Of a stretch of 64,000 nt of DNA, positions 17,901 to 26,941 are shown piece after piece. The stretch lies in contig JAGCXQ010000049.1 in the NCBI GenBank assembly GCA_017961235.1, forward strand, positions 145,605 through 209,604. Direction: 5' to 3'. The notes under the pieces were generated by a model that made no database searches, had not been told where the DNA came from, and worked only from the letters and a program-made list of their open reading frames with translations. This stretch comes from Clostridiales bacterium. GTDB taxonomy: Bacteria > Bacillota > Clostridia > Saccharofermentanales > Saccharofermentanaceae. The position numbers and the translations under genes are program-made. Position 1 is the first letter of the stretch. Every line of letters starts with the position of its first letter.

Positions 17901-17955
17901 ATTAATCGTTCCTCTTTATCTTTCCGTGATCGGTTACAACCGGATCCGAAAAGAA

Positions 17956-19200
17956 TTAGTACTTCATATCCGGATAGAGCGGATACTTAGATGTCAGGCC
18001 GGCAACTGCAGCCTTGATGTCTTCTTTAGATTCTTCGAAGGAGAAGATAGACTTCGCGATGCAGTCAGCGATAACGTCCATATCCTCTTCTTTCATTCCA
18101 CGAGCGGAAGCAGCTGCTGTACCGACACGCACACCGGATGTTACGAACGGCTTTTCCGGATCGAAAGGAATGGTGTTCTTGTTTGCTGTGATGTTTACAT
18201 CATCCAGACGGAGCTGCAGTTCCTTACCTGTAACGCCTGTACCACGAAGGTCGATGAGCATCAGGTGATTCTCTGTACCGCCGGAAACGAGGTTAACGCC
18301 TCTCTTCATCAGGCCGTCTGCCAGAGCAGCTGCATTCTTAACGATCTGTCCCTGATAAGCACGGAACTCATCAGAAAGAGCTTCTTTAAAAGCAACCGCC
18401 TTTGCAGCTATGATGTGCATCAGAGGTCCGCCCTGCTGGCCCGGGAATACTGCGGAATCGATCTTCTTCGCATATTCTTCCTTGCACATGATGATACCGC
18501 CACGAGGACCTCTCAGTGTCTTATGTGTAGTTGTGGTTACGAAATCAGCATACGGAACCGGGTTCGGATGAAGTCCTGCAGCAACCAGACCTGCGATATG
18601 AGCCATATCTACGAAGAGGTATGCACCAACAGCGTCTGCGATCTCACGGAACTTCTTGAAATCAATGATTCTCGGATAAGCGGAAGCACCGGCAACGATG
18701 ACCTTCGGCTTAACTTCCTTAGCGATCTCGAGGATCTTATCATAGTTAAGTGTCTGTGTCTCAGGATCTACCTGATAGAACTCGGACTGATATGTACGTC
18801 CGGAAACATTCAGTTTCATACCATGTGTCAGGTGACCGCCGTGGGAAAGATCCATACCGAGGATCTTATCGCCCGGCTCGAGGATAGCGAAGTAAACCGC
18901 TGTGTTTGCCTGAGCACCGGAGTGCGGCTGTACGTTTACATGCTCTGCACCGAAGAGTTTCTTTGCTCTTTCGATAGCCAGGGACTCAACGATATCGACA
19001 TACTCACAACCGCCGTAATATCTTTTTCCCGGGTATCCCTCAGCGTACTTGTTCGTTAAAGGAGAACCAGCTGCCTCAAGAACAGCCTCTGTTACGAAGT
19101 TCTCAGATGCGATCAGCTCAATCTTATTGCGCTGACGCTCCACTTCCTGTGTTATCGCCTGAAATACCTCAGGATCTTCCGCTTTGATATGTTCAAACAT
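17956..19200 (-). CDS. glyA: Serine hydroxymethyltransferase
   Basis: A 414-residue PLP enzyme converting serine and tetrahydrofolate to glycine and methylene-tetrahydrofolate, a main entry to one-carbon metabolism. The PLP lysine is in [14 protein letters not shown], and the sequence is highly conserved and full length. GGAGG lies just before the start. FolD, which uses its product, is at 49466-50329. Confidence 0.97.
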   Translation of the reverse strand: MFEHIKAEDPEVFQAITQEVERQRNKIELIASENFVTEAVLEAAGSPLTNKYAEGYPGKRYYGGCEYVDIVESLAIERAKKLFGAEHVNVQPHSGAQANTAVYFAILEPGDKILGMDLSHGGHLTHGMKLNVSGRTYQSEFYQVDPETQTLNYDKILEIAKEVKPKVIVAGASAYPRIIDFKKFREIADAVGAYLFVDMAHIAGLVAAGLHPNPVPYADFVTTTTHKTLRGPRGGIIMCKEEYAKKIDSAVFPGQQGGPLMHIIAAKAVAFKEALSDEFRAYQGQIVKNAAALADGLMKRGVNLVSGGTENHLMLIDLRGTGVTGKELQLRLDDVNITANKNTIPFDPEKPFVTSGVRVGTAAASARGMKEEDMDVIADCIAKSIFSFEESKEDIKAAVAGLTSKYPLYPDMKY

Positions 19201-19238
19201 GGGATACCTCCAACAATGTGATACAAAATTACCCTAAT

Positions 19239-19267
19239 ATCATACCGAAATAATCCCCTATCGTAAA
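19239..19267 (-). promoter_or_regulatory. Probable glyA promoter
   Basis: TTTACG (19262-19267), 17 bases, TATGAT (19239-19244) on the minus strand, about 40 bases before glyA. Confidence 0.5.
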
Positions 19268-19300
19268 GAGAAAAACAGAGTGAATCTGCACAAATAAAGC

Positions 19301-20485
19301 TTATTTTTTCTCGAGTACGCCCATTATTCTATTTCCGCATACTTGACAGGTGTAGTCCTCATCTACGGCTCCGGTGATCGGCGATGCGCAGGACGGGCAG
19401 GTATCTTTGACGATCTTTTTCGCAAGGGCTACATCCATCTGTCCGTCATGCACTTCGAGCGTACAGTTGGAAAGATATCCGTTTTTCAGGGCTCCTCTGA
19501 CACGACGCATCTTTCCTTTTCCCTTTGCCTTAATAGACGGGATCTCTTCTGTCGGGATAAACGGGTGTTCATTCTTTGAGAAGAATATCGCACAGGATTC
19601 CGCCTCGGAAACAAAGAAGAACTTATAAAGCCTTCTTAGCGCAAGCACGATAAGAATGATGATCAGGACAGAGGCAAAGAGGATAAGTTTAATGAGCTCT
19701 GTATGAACAGCATCTACGGACAATATATTATTACTGGAATCAAAGATCTGCTTTCTGATGTACTCTTTGTTATTGTAATTAGAAAGACTGTCTGCAATCA
19801 TAAATCCGCAGATAGCGACTACTCCAAGACCGACAACCAGAAGAACCAGGAAAAGTTTCTTCTTCAGATCCAGGTTCTTACCCTCATAAAAAGCCGGACG
19901 ATTATGACCTTTCTTTACGTCACTGGAAATGCTATAAAAGCGGTCTCCGGCGAGGACCTTGGCAAAAACATCTGAACTGCCGCAGTAATTACATACTCCG
20001 ACAAAATAATCCTTCTTCTCTACCGGAGCGCCACAGTTTTTACATTCACAGAGCGTTTTCTTACTGAAGAGTTCGATCACTTTACGGCCTTCATCGGACA
20101 CAAAGGAATACTTCTTCATGTATATAAAGCGGAAGAAGAAAAGTTCCAGTGCGACGAAAAATACAGGCTTTCCGGATGCTTTTGCAAGATCACTAAAAGA
20201 GATCCGGCCGTAGAGGGATCCCTCAAAATAGCTCGAATAAAAACGGGCATCACCCATAAGTTTCCTGGAAAGAAAAACGATCAGGACAAAAGCCGTTCCC
20301 ATGATCGCCCAGTCGATCGCTCCGGGCATAGATTTCGCATGAAGTGCCGTGTTCAGATCATTTCTATAGTAGATCAGAAGATCAGAGATAAGGTAAATTC
20401 CGGCAAAAAGGAAGAAAACGCCAGCGATAAACAGCAGTACATTCTTCACTTTCAGGAATTTCATGACGCCATTACGCAAATACAT
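19301..20485 (-). CDS. Membrane protein with two zinc ribbons
   Basis: A 394-residue protein I cannot assign. It has four hydrophobic segments (about 14-36, 57-72, 210-231, 264-284) and two CxxC-CxxC zinc ribbons: C148/C151/C165/C168 in the middle and C363/C366/C380/C383 at the C-terminus. Between the last helix and the second ribbon is a basic stretch (KAKGKGKMRRVR). It starts 15 bases after the AIR synthase-like gene, so it is probably the last member of that run. An internal ATG at codon 8 is possible. Confidence 0.72.
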   Translation of the reverse strand: MYLRNGVMKFLKVKNVLLFIAGVFFLFAGIYLISDLLIYYRNDLNTALHAKSMPGAIDWAIMGTAFVLIVFLSRKLMGDARFYSSYFEGSLYGRISFSDLAKASGKPVFFVALELFFFRFIYMKKYSFVSDEGRKVIELFSKKTLCECKNCGAPVEKKDYFVGVCNYCGSSDVFAKVLAGDRFYSISSDVKKGHNRPAFYEGKNLDLKKKLFLVLLVVGLGVVAICGFMIADSLSNYNNKEYIRKQIFDSSNNILSVDAVHTELIKLILFASVLIIILIVLALRRLYKFFFVSEAESCAIFFSKNEHPFIPTEEIPSIKAKGKGKMRRVRGALKNGYLSNCTLEVHDGQMDVALAKKIVKDTCPSCASPITGAVDEDYTCQVCGNRIMGVLEKK

Positions 20486-20500
20486 ACATCATGCCTGCTT

Positions 20501-21523
20501 TCACATCTTATAGAGTTCGTCCGTTTGTGGAGGAAGGAATTCGATTTCTTTCCCATTTACATCGGTAAGATGAAACTCTTTTTCGGTAAAAGCACCGATC
20601 ACGCAGGCGGGAATGCCCTTCTTCTCCATCGCTTCCAGCGTCTTTTCGGGCTCATTTGTAGCAACCAGGATAGAACCGGAAGAGATCAGTCGGTACGGAT
20701 CGATATCCATCGCATCACAGATCGCTTTGGTACAGGGAGCGACCGGCACTTTAGAAAGATCGACAGAAACACCGATACCGGAAAAGTCCGCCATCTCATA
20801 TGCGGCACCAAGAACACCGCCCTCAGTAACATCGTGCATCAGATGTGTCGCACTATATGCGATTCCTCTGGAGTTCACTCTTCCCTCTTTATCCGTGACA
20901 GAACAAGCAGTAACACCATCTTCGACAACGCTGATCTTATGGATAAAGGTCTTTGCTTCCGCGATAAGATCATCTGCGACTTTTCCGCAAAGCCGGTCTT
21001 CGTGCTCCATAGAAGCGATCCAGGTACCCTCGATCCCGGCTGTTTTCGTCATGATCAAAGCATCCCCGGGCATCGCTACACCGCTCGGAACCGGAGAATT
21101 CTTATCCGCAATACCAAATGCAGTGGTGATCACGATAAAACGGTTTACGCTATCGCTTACTTCCGTATGGCCGCCTACGATATCGACACCAAGTGCTTTT
21201 GCAGTGGAAGAAGCCTGCTCCACGATATGGATAACGTCTTCCTTGGTACAGTCCGGAGGAGCGATCAGGACAGTTAGGATCGCCGAAGGACGGATACCGC
21301 AGGCCGCAATATCATTACAGGAAACATGTATAGAAAGCGCGCCGGACTGCATACCGCCGGCAGTAATAGGATCTGAAGATGTGACAAGGAGCTTGTCTCC
21401 AAGATCGAGCCAGGCACAGTCTGCTCCGATATTCGCACCGATCAGGGTTCTTTCCGAGAGCTTCGGAAGGCGCGAAAGAACAATCTCTTTGAGTTCTTCG
21501 TTAGTAAGTTTACCGATACGCAT
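20501..21523 (-). CDS. AIR synthase/HypE-like (PurM superfamily) protein
   Basis: A 340-residue protein of the PurM fold, which binds ATP and phosphorylates or dehydrates an amide or similar group. The N-terminal AIRS domain includes IGADCAWLD (where PurM-type proteins have the GDDAA-like loop) and SCNDIAACG; the C-terminal AIRS_C part includes HDVTEGGVLGA. It resembles the uncharacterised AIR synthase-related/HypE-like group, not PurM itself; no hyp genes are near. The ATG at 21523 is chosen because AAAGGAG lies eight bases upstream. It follows thiI by 30 bases. Confidence 0.8.
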   Translation of the reverse strand: MRIGKLTNEELKEIVLSRLPKLSERTLIGANIGADCAWLDLGDKLLVTSSDPITAGGMQSGALSIHVSCNDIAACGIRPSAILTVLIAPPDCTKEDVIHIVEQASSTAKALGVDIVGGHTEVSDSVNRFIVITTAFGIADKNSPVPSGVAMPGDALIMTKTAGIEGTWIASMEHEDRLCGKVADDLIAEAKTFIHKISVVEDGVTACSVTDKEGRVNSRGIAYSATHLMHDVTEGGVLGAAYEMADFSGIGVSVDLSKVPVAPCTKAICDAMDIDPYRLISSGSILVATNEPEKTLEAMEKKGIPACVIGAFTEKEFHLTDVNGKEIEFLPPQTDELYKM

Positions 21524-21553
21524 AAACTGCTCCTTTCGCGACAAGAACAAGAA

Positions 21554-22777
21554 TCAGTTCTTGGATGTACGCTCGATCTTATAAGTCTCGATGCCTTCTA
21601 CGCCCTGCTTTACAAGAGCTTCGATATCGAGGTTTGCTTCCGCTTCCACGATATGCTTCTTCTGCGGATGAGTCTTCGGATGCTTCGCAACAAAGACGGT
21701 GCAGCAGTCTTCATATGGAAGGATAGATGTCTCAAAAGCACAGATACGGCGGGAGATGTTACAGGTCTCTTCTTTATCCAGACCGATCAGCGGACGGAAG
21801 ACAGGCATGGTCTTTACGACTTCATTCGTGATCTGGATCGCCTCGATGGTCTGACTGGCGACCTGACCCAGAGATTCTCCGGTGATCAGGCACTTACAGC
21901 CCTGCTTATTCGCAAGTTCTTCCGCGATCTCGAACATGATACGTCTCATCGTGATCGTCAGCATATCCTGCGGGCTGTTCTTATAAAGATTCAGCTGGAT
22001 ATCCGTGAAATTACATACATGCAGCAGGATCGTACCGGAATACTGGGATACGATACGTGCCAGATCCTTAACCTTCTCAAGTGCACGTTCACTCGTGTAC
22101 GGGTAGGAATGGAAATAGATCGCTTCGAGCTGCATACCGCGGGAAGCCATCATATAACCGGCAACCGGGCTGTCGATACCGCCGGAAAGAAGGAGCATAC
22201 CCTTCCCTGCTGTTCCGACCGGAAGACCTCTATGGCCCTCGATCTTCTCACTATATACATACATCTCTTCTCTGACTTCTACATAGATCGTGAAATCAGG
22301 CTCATGAACATTTACAGTCAGTTCAGGATGGGATGTCAGGATCACTTCACCCACATCCGCGCAGATCTCGGGAGATGCCAGCGGGAAGCGCTTATCGCCG
22401 CGCTTACTCTCGACCTTGAATGTCTTATAATCATGCTCGGCAAGAATATCTTCCGTAAGCTTTAACGCCTGTTCCTTGATGGTCTCCATATCACCGGAGA
22501 ACTTGCGAACTAGACTTGCGGAAACCAGGCCGAAGACCTGAGTGACTGCATTAAGTACCAGTTCCGCGGTTTCTTTATCTTCCAGGACGTCCGGATTTAC
22601 ATCCTTCGGCTCGATCCAGATACGGGACTGGCTCTGTACTATGGAAAAAGCACCGTATTCCTTTAATCTCCAGCGCATATTATCCATAAGCTGGCGCTCA
22701 AACTTGCCGCGGTTCAATCCCTTCAGTGCGATCTCACCCATTCTGGCCAAAATAATCGTACGGTAAGAATTACTCAT
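21554..22777 (-). CDS. thiI: tRNA 4-thiouridine synthase ThiI
   Basis: A 407-residue enzyme making 4-thiouridine at tRNA position 8, with sulphur from a cysteine desulfurase. It has an N-terminal ferredoxin-like/THUMP region (1-165) and a PP-loop adenylation domain with SGGIDS (198-203). There is no C-terminal rhodanese domain, as in the short Bacillus form. The cysteine desulfurase gene directly upstream (12-base gap) is its natural partner, the NifZ-ThiI arrangement known from Bacillus. Confidence 0.95.
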   Translation of the reverse strand: MSNSYRTIILARMGEIALKGLNRGKFERQLMDNMRWRLKEYGAFSIVQSQSRIWIEPKDVNPDVLEDKETAELVLNAVTQVFGLVSASLVRKFSGDMETIKEQALKLTEDILAEHDYKTFKVESKRGDKRFPLASPEICADVGEVILTSHPELTVNVHEPDFTIYVEVREEMYVYSEKIEGHRGLPVGTAGKGMLLLSGGIDSPVAGYMMASRGMQLEAIYFHSYPYTSERALEKVKDLARIVSQYSGTILLHVCNFTDIQLNLYKNSPQDMLTITMRRIMFEIAEELANKQGCKCLITGESLGQVASQTIEAIQITNEVVKTMPVFRPLIGLDKEETCNISRRICAFETSILPYEDCCTVFVAKHPKTHPQKKHIVEAEANLDIEALVKQGVEGIETYKIERTSKN

Positions 22778-22789
22778 TTTTATCTCCTG

Positions 22790-23929
22790 TTACACTTTAT
22801 ATTTCTCGTAGATCTCGTGGATCGCTGTGATCGCCGTATCCATTTCTTCCTTCGTGTTAAACCTGCTGAAGCTGAAACGGACGGCATTCTGCGCGATCTC
22901 CCGCCTGATCCCCATCTCGGAAAGCACATAGCTTACTGCCTTGGATTTACTGGAACAGGCCGACACGGTCGATACATAGATCTCTTTTTCCTCTAAACAG
23001 TGTAACATGGTTTCGGACTGAAAAGACGGAAAAGATACATTTAATACGTAAGGAAGTGCATCTTCAGGAGATAAGATAGTCGCGCCAAGCTCTTGAAGCT
23101 CCGTTGCGAACTGGTCACGAAGAGCTGTCATCCTCTCGAGATTTTCATCGATATTCTCCACTGCTTTTTCAAGTGCCAATGTAAAAGCACTTGCCAGATA
23201 CGGGCTCTGCGTTCCGGATCTCATTCCCTTCTGCTGGCCGCCGCCGATAATAAGCGGCTGCACACGGACGCCCGACTTAATATAAAGAAGTCCGAATCCT
23301 TTCAGTGCATGGATCTTATGACCGGAAAAAGAAGCCATATCCACACCCATACGGGATAGTGCTATCGGAAGTTTACCAAGAGACTGGACACAATCAAGAT
23401 GTATCTTCGTATTTCTGTTCTTTTTATTTCGGATCGCGACGATATCTGCAAGAGGCAAAATACTTCCGGATTCATTATTTACATGTGTAAAGGTAAGAAG
23501 CGCGGTGTTTCCGTCAAGTTCTTTTTCCAAAGCATCAAGATCCGGTTTACCGTCGGATAGTACCGGAAGATAACAGATCTCGTACCCTTCCTTTTCAAGA
23601 CGCGACAGAGATTCCAGAGACGCTTTATGCTCTGTTTTTGTGGAAATGATCTTCTTTCCGGCTCTCGGGTTCTGATGCACATATCCCATGATCGAGGTAT
23701 TGACCGACTCGGAACCACATGAGGTAAAGAACAGTTCTTCTTTCTTACAGGACAGAAGTTTACTTATTTTATCCGCGCTCTCGTTTAAGTCTCTTTCTGC
23801 AAGTACGCCAAGGCGGTGGAGAGATCCCGGGTTTCCGAAAGACTCCTCACCGCTTAGGGTTTCATAGACCAAACGAGCCACTTCGGGAAGTGGCTTCGTG
23901 GTGGCACTATTGTCAAAATAAATGCTCAT
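22790..23929 (-). CDS. Cysteine desulfurase partner of ThiI (NifZ-like)
   Basis: A 379-residue PLP enzyme. The PLP lysine is K205 in SGHKIHAL and the catalytic cysteine is C325 in SACSSKSK. Placed immediately before thiI, it probably feeds persulphide sulphur to tRNA thiolation rather than to iron-sulphur cluster assembly. It lies 33 bases after purB. Confidence 0.92.
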   Translation of the reverse strand: MSIYFDNSATTKPLPEVARLVYETLSGEESFGNPGSLHRLGVLAERDLNESADKISKLLSCKKEELFFTSCGSESVNTSIMGYVHQNPRAGKKIISTKTEHKASLESLSRLEKEGYEICYLPVLSDGKPDLDALEKELDGNTALLTFTHVNNESGSILPLADIVAIRNKKNRNTKIHLDCVQSLGKLPIALSRMGVDMASFSGHKIHALKGFGLLYIKSGVRVQPLIIGGGQQKGMRSGTQSPYLASAFTLALEKAVENIDENLERMTALRDQFATELQELGATILSPEDALPYVLNVSFPSFQSETMLHCLEEKEIYVSTVSACSSKSKAVSYVLSEMGIRREIAQNAVRFSFSRFNTKEEMDTAITAIHEIYEKYKV

Positions 23930-23962
23930 AGTATTTCCTTACAGGTCCTTCTAGCAAAAGGA

Positions 23963-25396
23963 TCAAACATTCAGTTCCGGTTCTTCGATATCAAGCTCGG
24001 AAGCATACAGTTTCAGGACCGGCTCCACATCATTTTTCAGGAAAGATGTGACCTGCTCCGGGCATCTGCCGATATAGAGCTTCGGATCAAGAAGAGTATC
24101 CAGAGAATCCTTATCAAGGCCGAATGCCGGGTCCTCGGCAATACGTGTCAGAAGATCATTCGGAAGGCCTTCTTCCTTAACGACCTTACCTGCTGCCATA
24201 GAGTGTACACGGATCTTCTCATGAAGCTCCTGGCGGTCACCGCCGCGCTTTACAGCTTCCATCATGATGTTTTCAGTAGCCATGAACGGCAGTTCATTCA
24301 TGATGTGGTTATGGATCATCTTCGGGTAAACAACCAGGCCGGAGGCAACATTGAGATAGATGCTCAGGATGGCATCTACTGCGAGGAAAGCTTCCGGTAC
24401 AGAGATACGCTTGTTTGCAGAGTCATCCAGAGTTCTCTCGAACCACTGCTCGGATGCAGTCATTGCAGGATTCAGAGCGTTAGCGATGACATAGCGGGAC
24501 AGCGAGCAGATACGCTCGGATCTCATCGGGTTTCTCTTATACGCCATTGCGGAAGAACCGATCTGTGTCTTCTCGAAAGGCTCTTCGATCTCCTTCAGGT
24601 GCTGGAGAAGACGGATATCATTACTGAACTTATGAGCGGAAGTTGCGATACCGGAAAGAGTATTCAGTACTTTCGCATCGAGTTTTCTTGTATATGTCTG
24701 GCCGGAAACAGAGATGGAAGACTCAAAGCCCATCTTCTCTGCGATCATCTGATCGAGTTTCTCGACCTTATCGTGATCTCCCTGGAAAAGATCCAGGAAG
24801 CTTGCCTGTGTACCTGTTGTACCCTTGCAGCCAAGAGGCTTCAGGCAGGAAAGTGTGTAATCCAGTTCATCCAGATCGATCAGAAGATCCTGGAGCCACA
24901 GTGTCGCACGCTTACCTACGGTAACGAGCTGTGCCGGCTGGAAATGTGTGAAGCCGAGTGTCGGCATTGCCTTATATTCATCTGCGAACTTTGCGAGTTT
25001 TTCGATAACTGCAAGAAGTCTCTTACGGGTAAGGATCAGAGCTTCTCTCATAAGAAGGATATCCGTGTTATCACCAACATAGCAGGATGTAGCACCGAGG
25101 TGAATGATACCCTTTGCTTTCGGGCACTGCTCACCATACGCATGGACATGCGCCATAACGTCGTGACGGACGAGTTTCTCTTCTCTTGCAGCCACATCAT
25201 AGTTGATATCGTCTTTGCTGGCCTCAAGCTCAGCGATCTGTTCATCGGTAATGTTCAAGCCAAGTTCTTTTTCACAGGAAGCTAAGTAGATCCAGAGCTG
25301 TCTCCATGTCTTAAACTTATGATCCGGCGAGAAGATCGCCTTCATTTCCTTACTGGAATAACGGGAATTCAGCGGACTTTCGTAGATATCCTTCAT
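23963..25396 (-). CDS. purB: Adenylosuccinate lyase
   Basis: A 477-residue enzyme of the fumarase/aspartase superfamily, acting twice in purine synthesis by releasing fumarate from SAICAR and adenylosuccinate. The family signature GSSAMAYKRNPMRSE is present. Its start is three bases after the stop of an aspartate aminotransferase, so the two are coupled; aspartate is the nitrogen donor for both PurB substrates. Confidence 0.96.
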   Translation of the reverse strand: MKDIYESPLNSRYSSKEMKAIFSPDHKFKTWRQLWIYLASCEKELGLNITDEQIAELEASKDDINYDVAAREEKLVRHDVMAHVHAYGEQCPKAKGIIHLGATSCYVGDNTDILLMREALILTRKRLLAVIEKLAKFADEYKAMPTLGFTHFQPAQLVTVGKRATLWLQDLLIDLDELDYTLSCLKPLGCKGTTGTQASFLDLFQGDHDKVEKLDQMIAEKMGFESSISVSGQTYTRKLDAKVLNTLSGIATSAHKFSNDIRLLQHLKEIEEPFEKTQIGSSAMAYKRNPMRSERICSLSRYVIANALNPAMTASEQWFERTLDDSANKRISVPEAFLAVDAILSIYLNVASGLVVYPKMIHNHIMNELPFMATENIMMEAVKRGGDRQELHEKIRVHSMAAGKVVKEEGLPNDLLTRIAEDPAFGLDKDSLDTLLDPKLYIGRCPEQVTSFLKNDVEPVLKLYASELDIEEPELNV

Positions 25397-25399
25397 GTC

Positions 25400-26689
25400 T
25401 TACTCCTCCAAAAGTTTTCTTACAGCTGCTAGTTTAGCACAAACAGCGAAAACTGTAACCGCTGTTTCGATATCTTCTACTTTCGGGAAGCTCGGTGCGA
25501 TACGAAGGTTACTGTCATTCGGGTCCTTCTTATAAGGATAGGTTGCTCCGGCAGGTGTAAATGCAACACCGCACTCCTTTGCCAGACGAACCGTTTCTTT
25601 TGCAGTACCGTTATAAAGATATACAGATACGAAGTAACCGCCCAGAGGAGAGTTCCAGTGTGCGATACCGCTTCCCATAAACTCGTCATCGAGGACCTTA
25701 AGGACCATCTCAAACTTCGGGCGAAGGATATCTGCCTGCTTGGACATGACCTTCTTTACAGCCTCGAGGTTCGGAATATATTTCGCATGCATCAGCTGAA
25801 CGATCTTATTCGGTCCGATGGACTGAACTCCGAGATACTTTCTTGCACGGGTCGTATTCTCTTCATTTGCTGCCATGCATGCAATACCGGAACCTGCGAA
25901 AGTGATCTTACTTGTGGAAGCAAACTCATATACGCGGTTCGGGTTACCGGCCTCACGGCAGAGCTTCAGAATATCCGGCAGTGTTCCCTGTCTGGAAACA
26001 TCGTCATAGAGGTGATGTACAACATAAGCATTATCCCAAAGGATACGGAAATCAGGAGCAGCAGTCTTCATGGAAGCCAGACGCTTGCAGACTTCCTCGG
26101 AATAGATATATCCATCCGGATTGCTGTAAAGAGGCATCGCCCACATGCCGAGAATGGAAGCATCCTCAGCAACGAGCTTCTCGACCATATCCATATCCGG
26201 ACCATCTTCATTCAACGGAACCGGAATCAATTCAAAACCAAGCGTCTCAGTAACCAGGAAATGTCTGTCATAACCTGGTACTGGGCACAGCCACTTACGG
26301 TTCTCGATCTGTCCCCACGGCTTGTCTCCACCGAGTTCACCGAAGATCAGAGAACGGGAAAGTGTATCATACATCAGCTGCAGGCTGGAGTTATTACCAA
26401 CAGTAACGAGCTCCGGATCGATCCCGAGGATCTCACCGAAAAGGTTTCTGGACTCCTTCAGACCGAAAGGAACGCCATAGTTACGGCAGTCCGAGCCATC
26501 CTCTGCCTTCAGATTATTCGTATCCAGAAGTGTCGGCATATCGTTGGTCAGATCGAGCTGATCCGGACTCGGCTTACCTCGTGTCATATCCAGAGCCAGA
26601 TTGCGCGATTTAAGCTCGTTATAACGCATTTCCAGGATCTTGAGCGTGTCCTTAAGCTCTGATTTGCTCAGTTCAAGATAAGTCTTCAT
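25400..26689 (-). CDS. Aspartate aminotransferase, PF12897 type
   Basis: A 429-residue PLP aminotransferase of the PF12897 group, whose studied members include a corynebacterial aspartate aminotransferase. Visible are DMTRGKPSPDQLDL (34-47), VPGYDRHF and the PLP lysine in ASTSKITFAGSG. It interconverts aspartate and oxaloacetate. It is the first gene of the run that continues into purB, nifS and thiI, with its own promoter about 110 bases upstream. Confidence 0.88.
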   Translation of the reverse strand: MKTYLELSKSELKDTLKILEMRYNELKSRNLALDMTRGKPSPDQLDLTNDMPTLLDTNNLKAEDGSDCRNYGVPFGLKESRNLFGEILGIDPELVTVGNNSSLQLMYDTLSRSLIFGELGGDKPWGQIENRKWLCPVPGYDRHFLVTETLGFELIPVPLNEDGPDMDMVEKLVAEDASILGMWAMPLYSNPDGYIYSEEVCKRLASMKTAAPDFRILWDNAYVVHHLYDDVSRQGTLPDILKLCREAGNPNRVYEFASTSKITFAGSGIACMAANEENTTRARKYLGVQSIGPNKIVQLMHAKYIPNLEAVKKVMSKQADILRPKFEMVLKVLDDEFMGSGIAHWNSPLGGYFVSVYLYNGTAKETVRLAKECGVAFTPAGATYPYKKDPNDSNLRIAPSFPKVEDIETAVTVFAVCAKLAAVRKLLEE

Positions 26690-26801
26690 GACATGGCCTC
26701 CTTGCCGTTACATATAAGTGTGTTCTAAAATCACTAGAAAAGAAACTTGATATCTTCCGTCTTGCATTTTCACAAAACCATTCTAGTTAATAACCTAAGA
26801 T

Positions 26802-26830
26802 ATTATGGTATAAATGAAAGATTTTGGCAA
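26802..26830 (-). promoter_or_regulatory. Promoter of the aminotransferase-purB run
   Basis: TTGCCA (26825-26830), 17 bases, CATAAT (26802-26807) on the minus strand. The rest of the AT-rich gap 26690-26941 shows nothing else I can name. Confidence 0.55.
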
Positions 26831-26941
26831 GCAACTTGCAATATTATAGATAAAATTCGATGAAATATACAAAAGAAGCCTCATATCACGTGTTTTGCAT
26901 GACAAATTAACAAGTATATATAAGAAAGAATAAAATTTGTG

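Noticed and set aside
17320..19059. 579-codon plus-strand frame across rarA and glyA
   Set aside because: Antisense to two certain genes and crossing their gap; no ribosome site or recognisable domain.
24203..25285. 360-codon frame antisense to purB
   Set aside because: Shadow of a certain gene.
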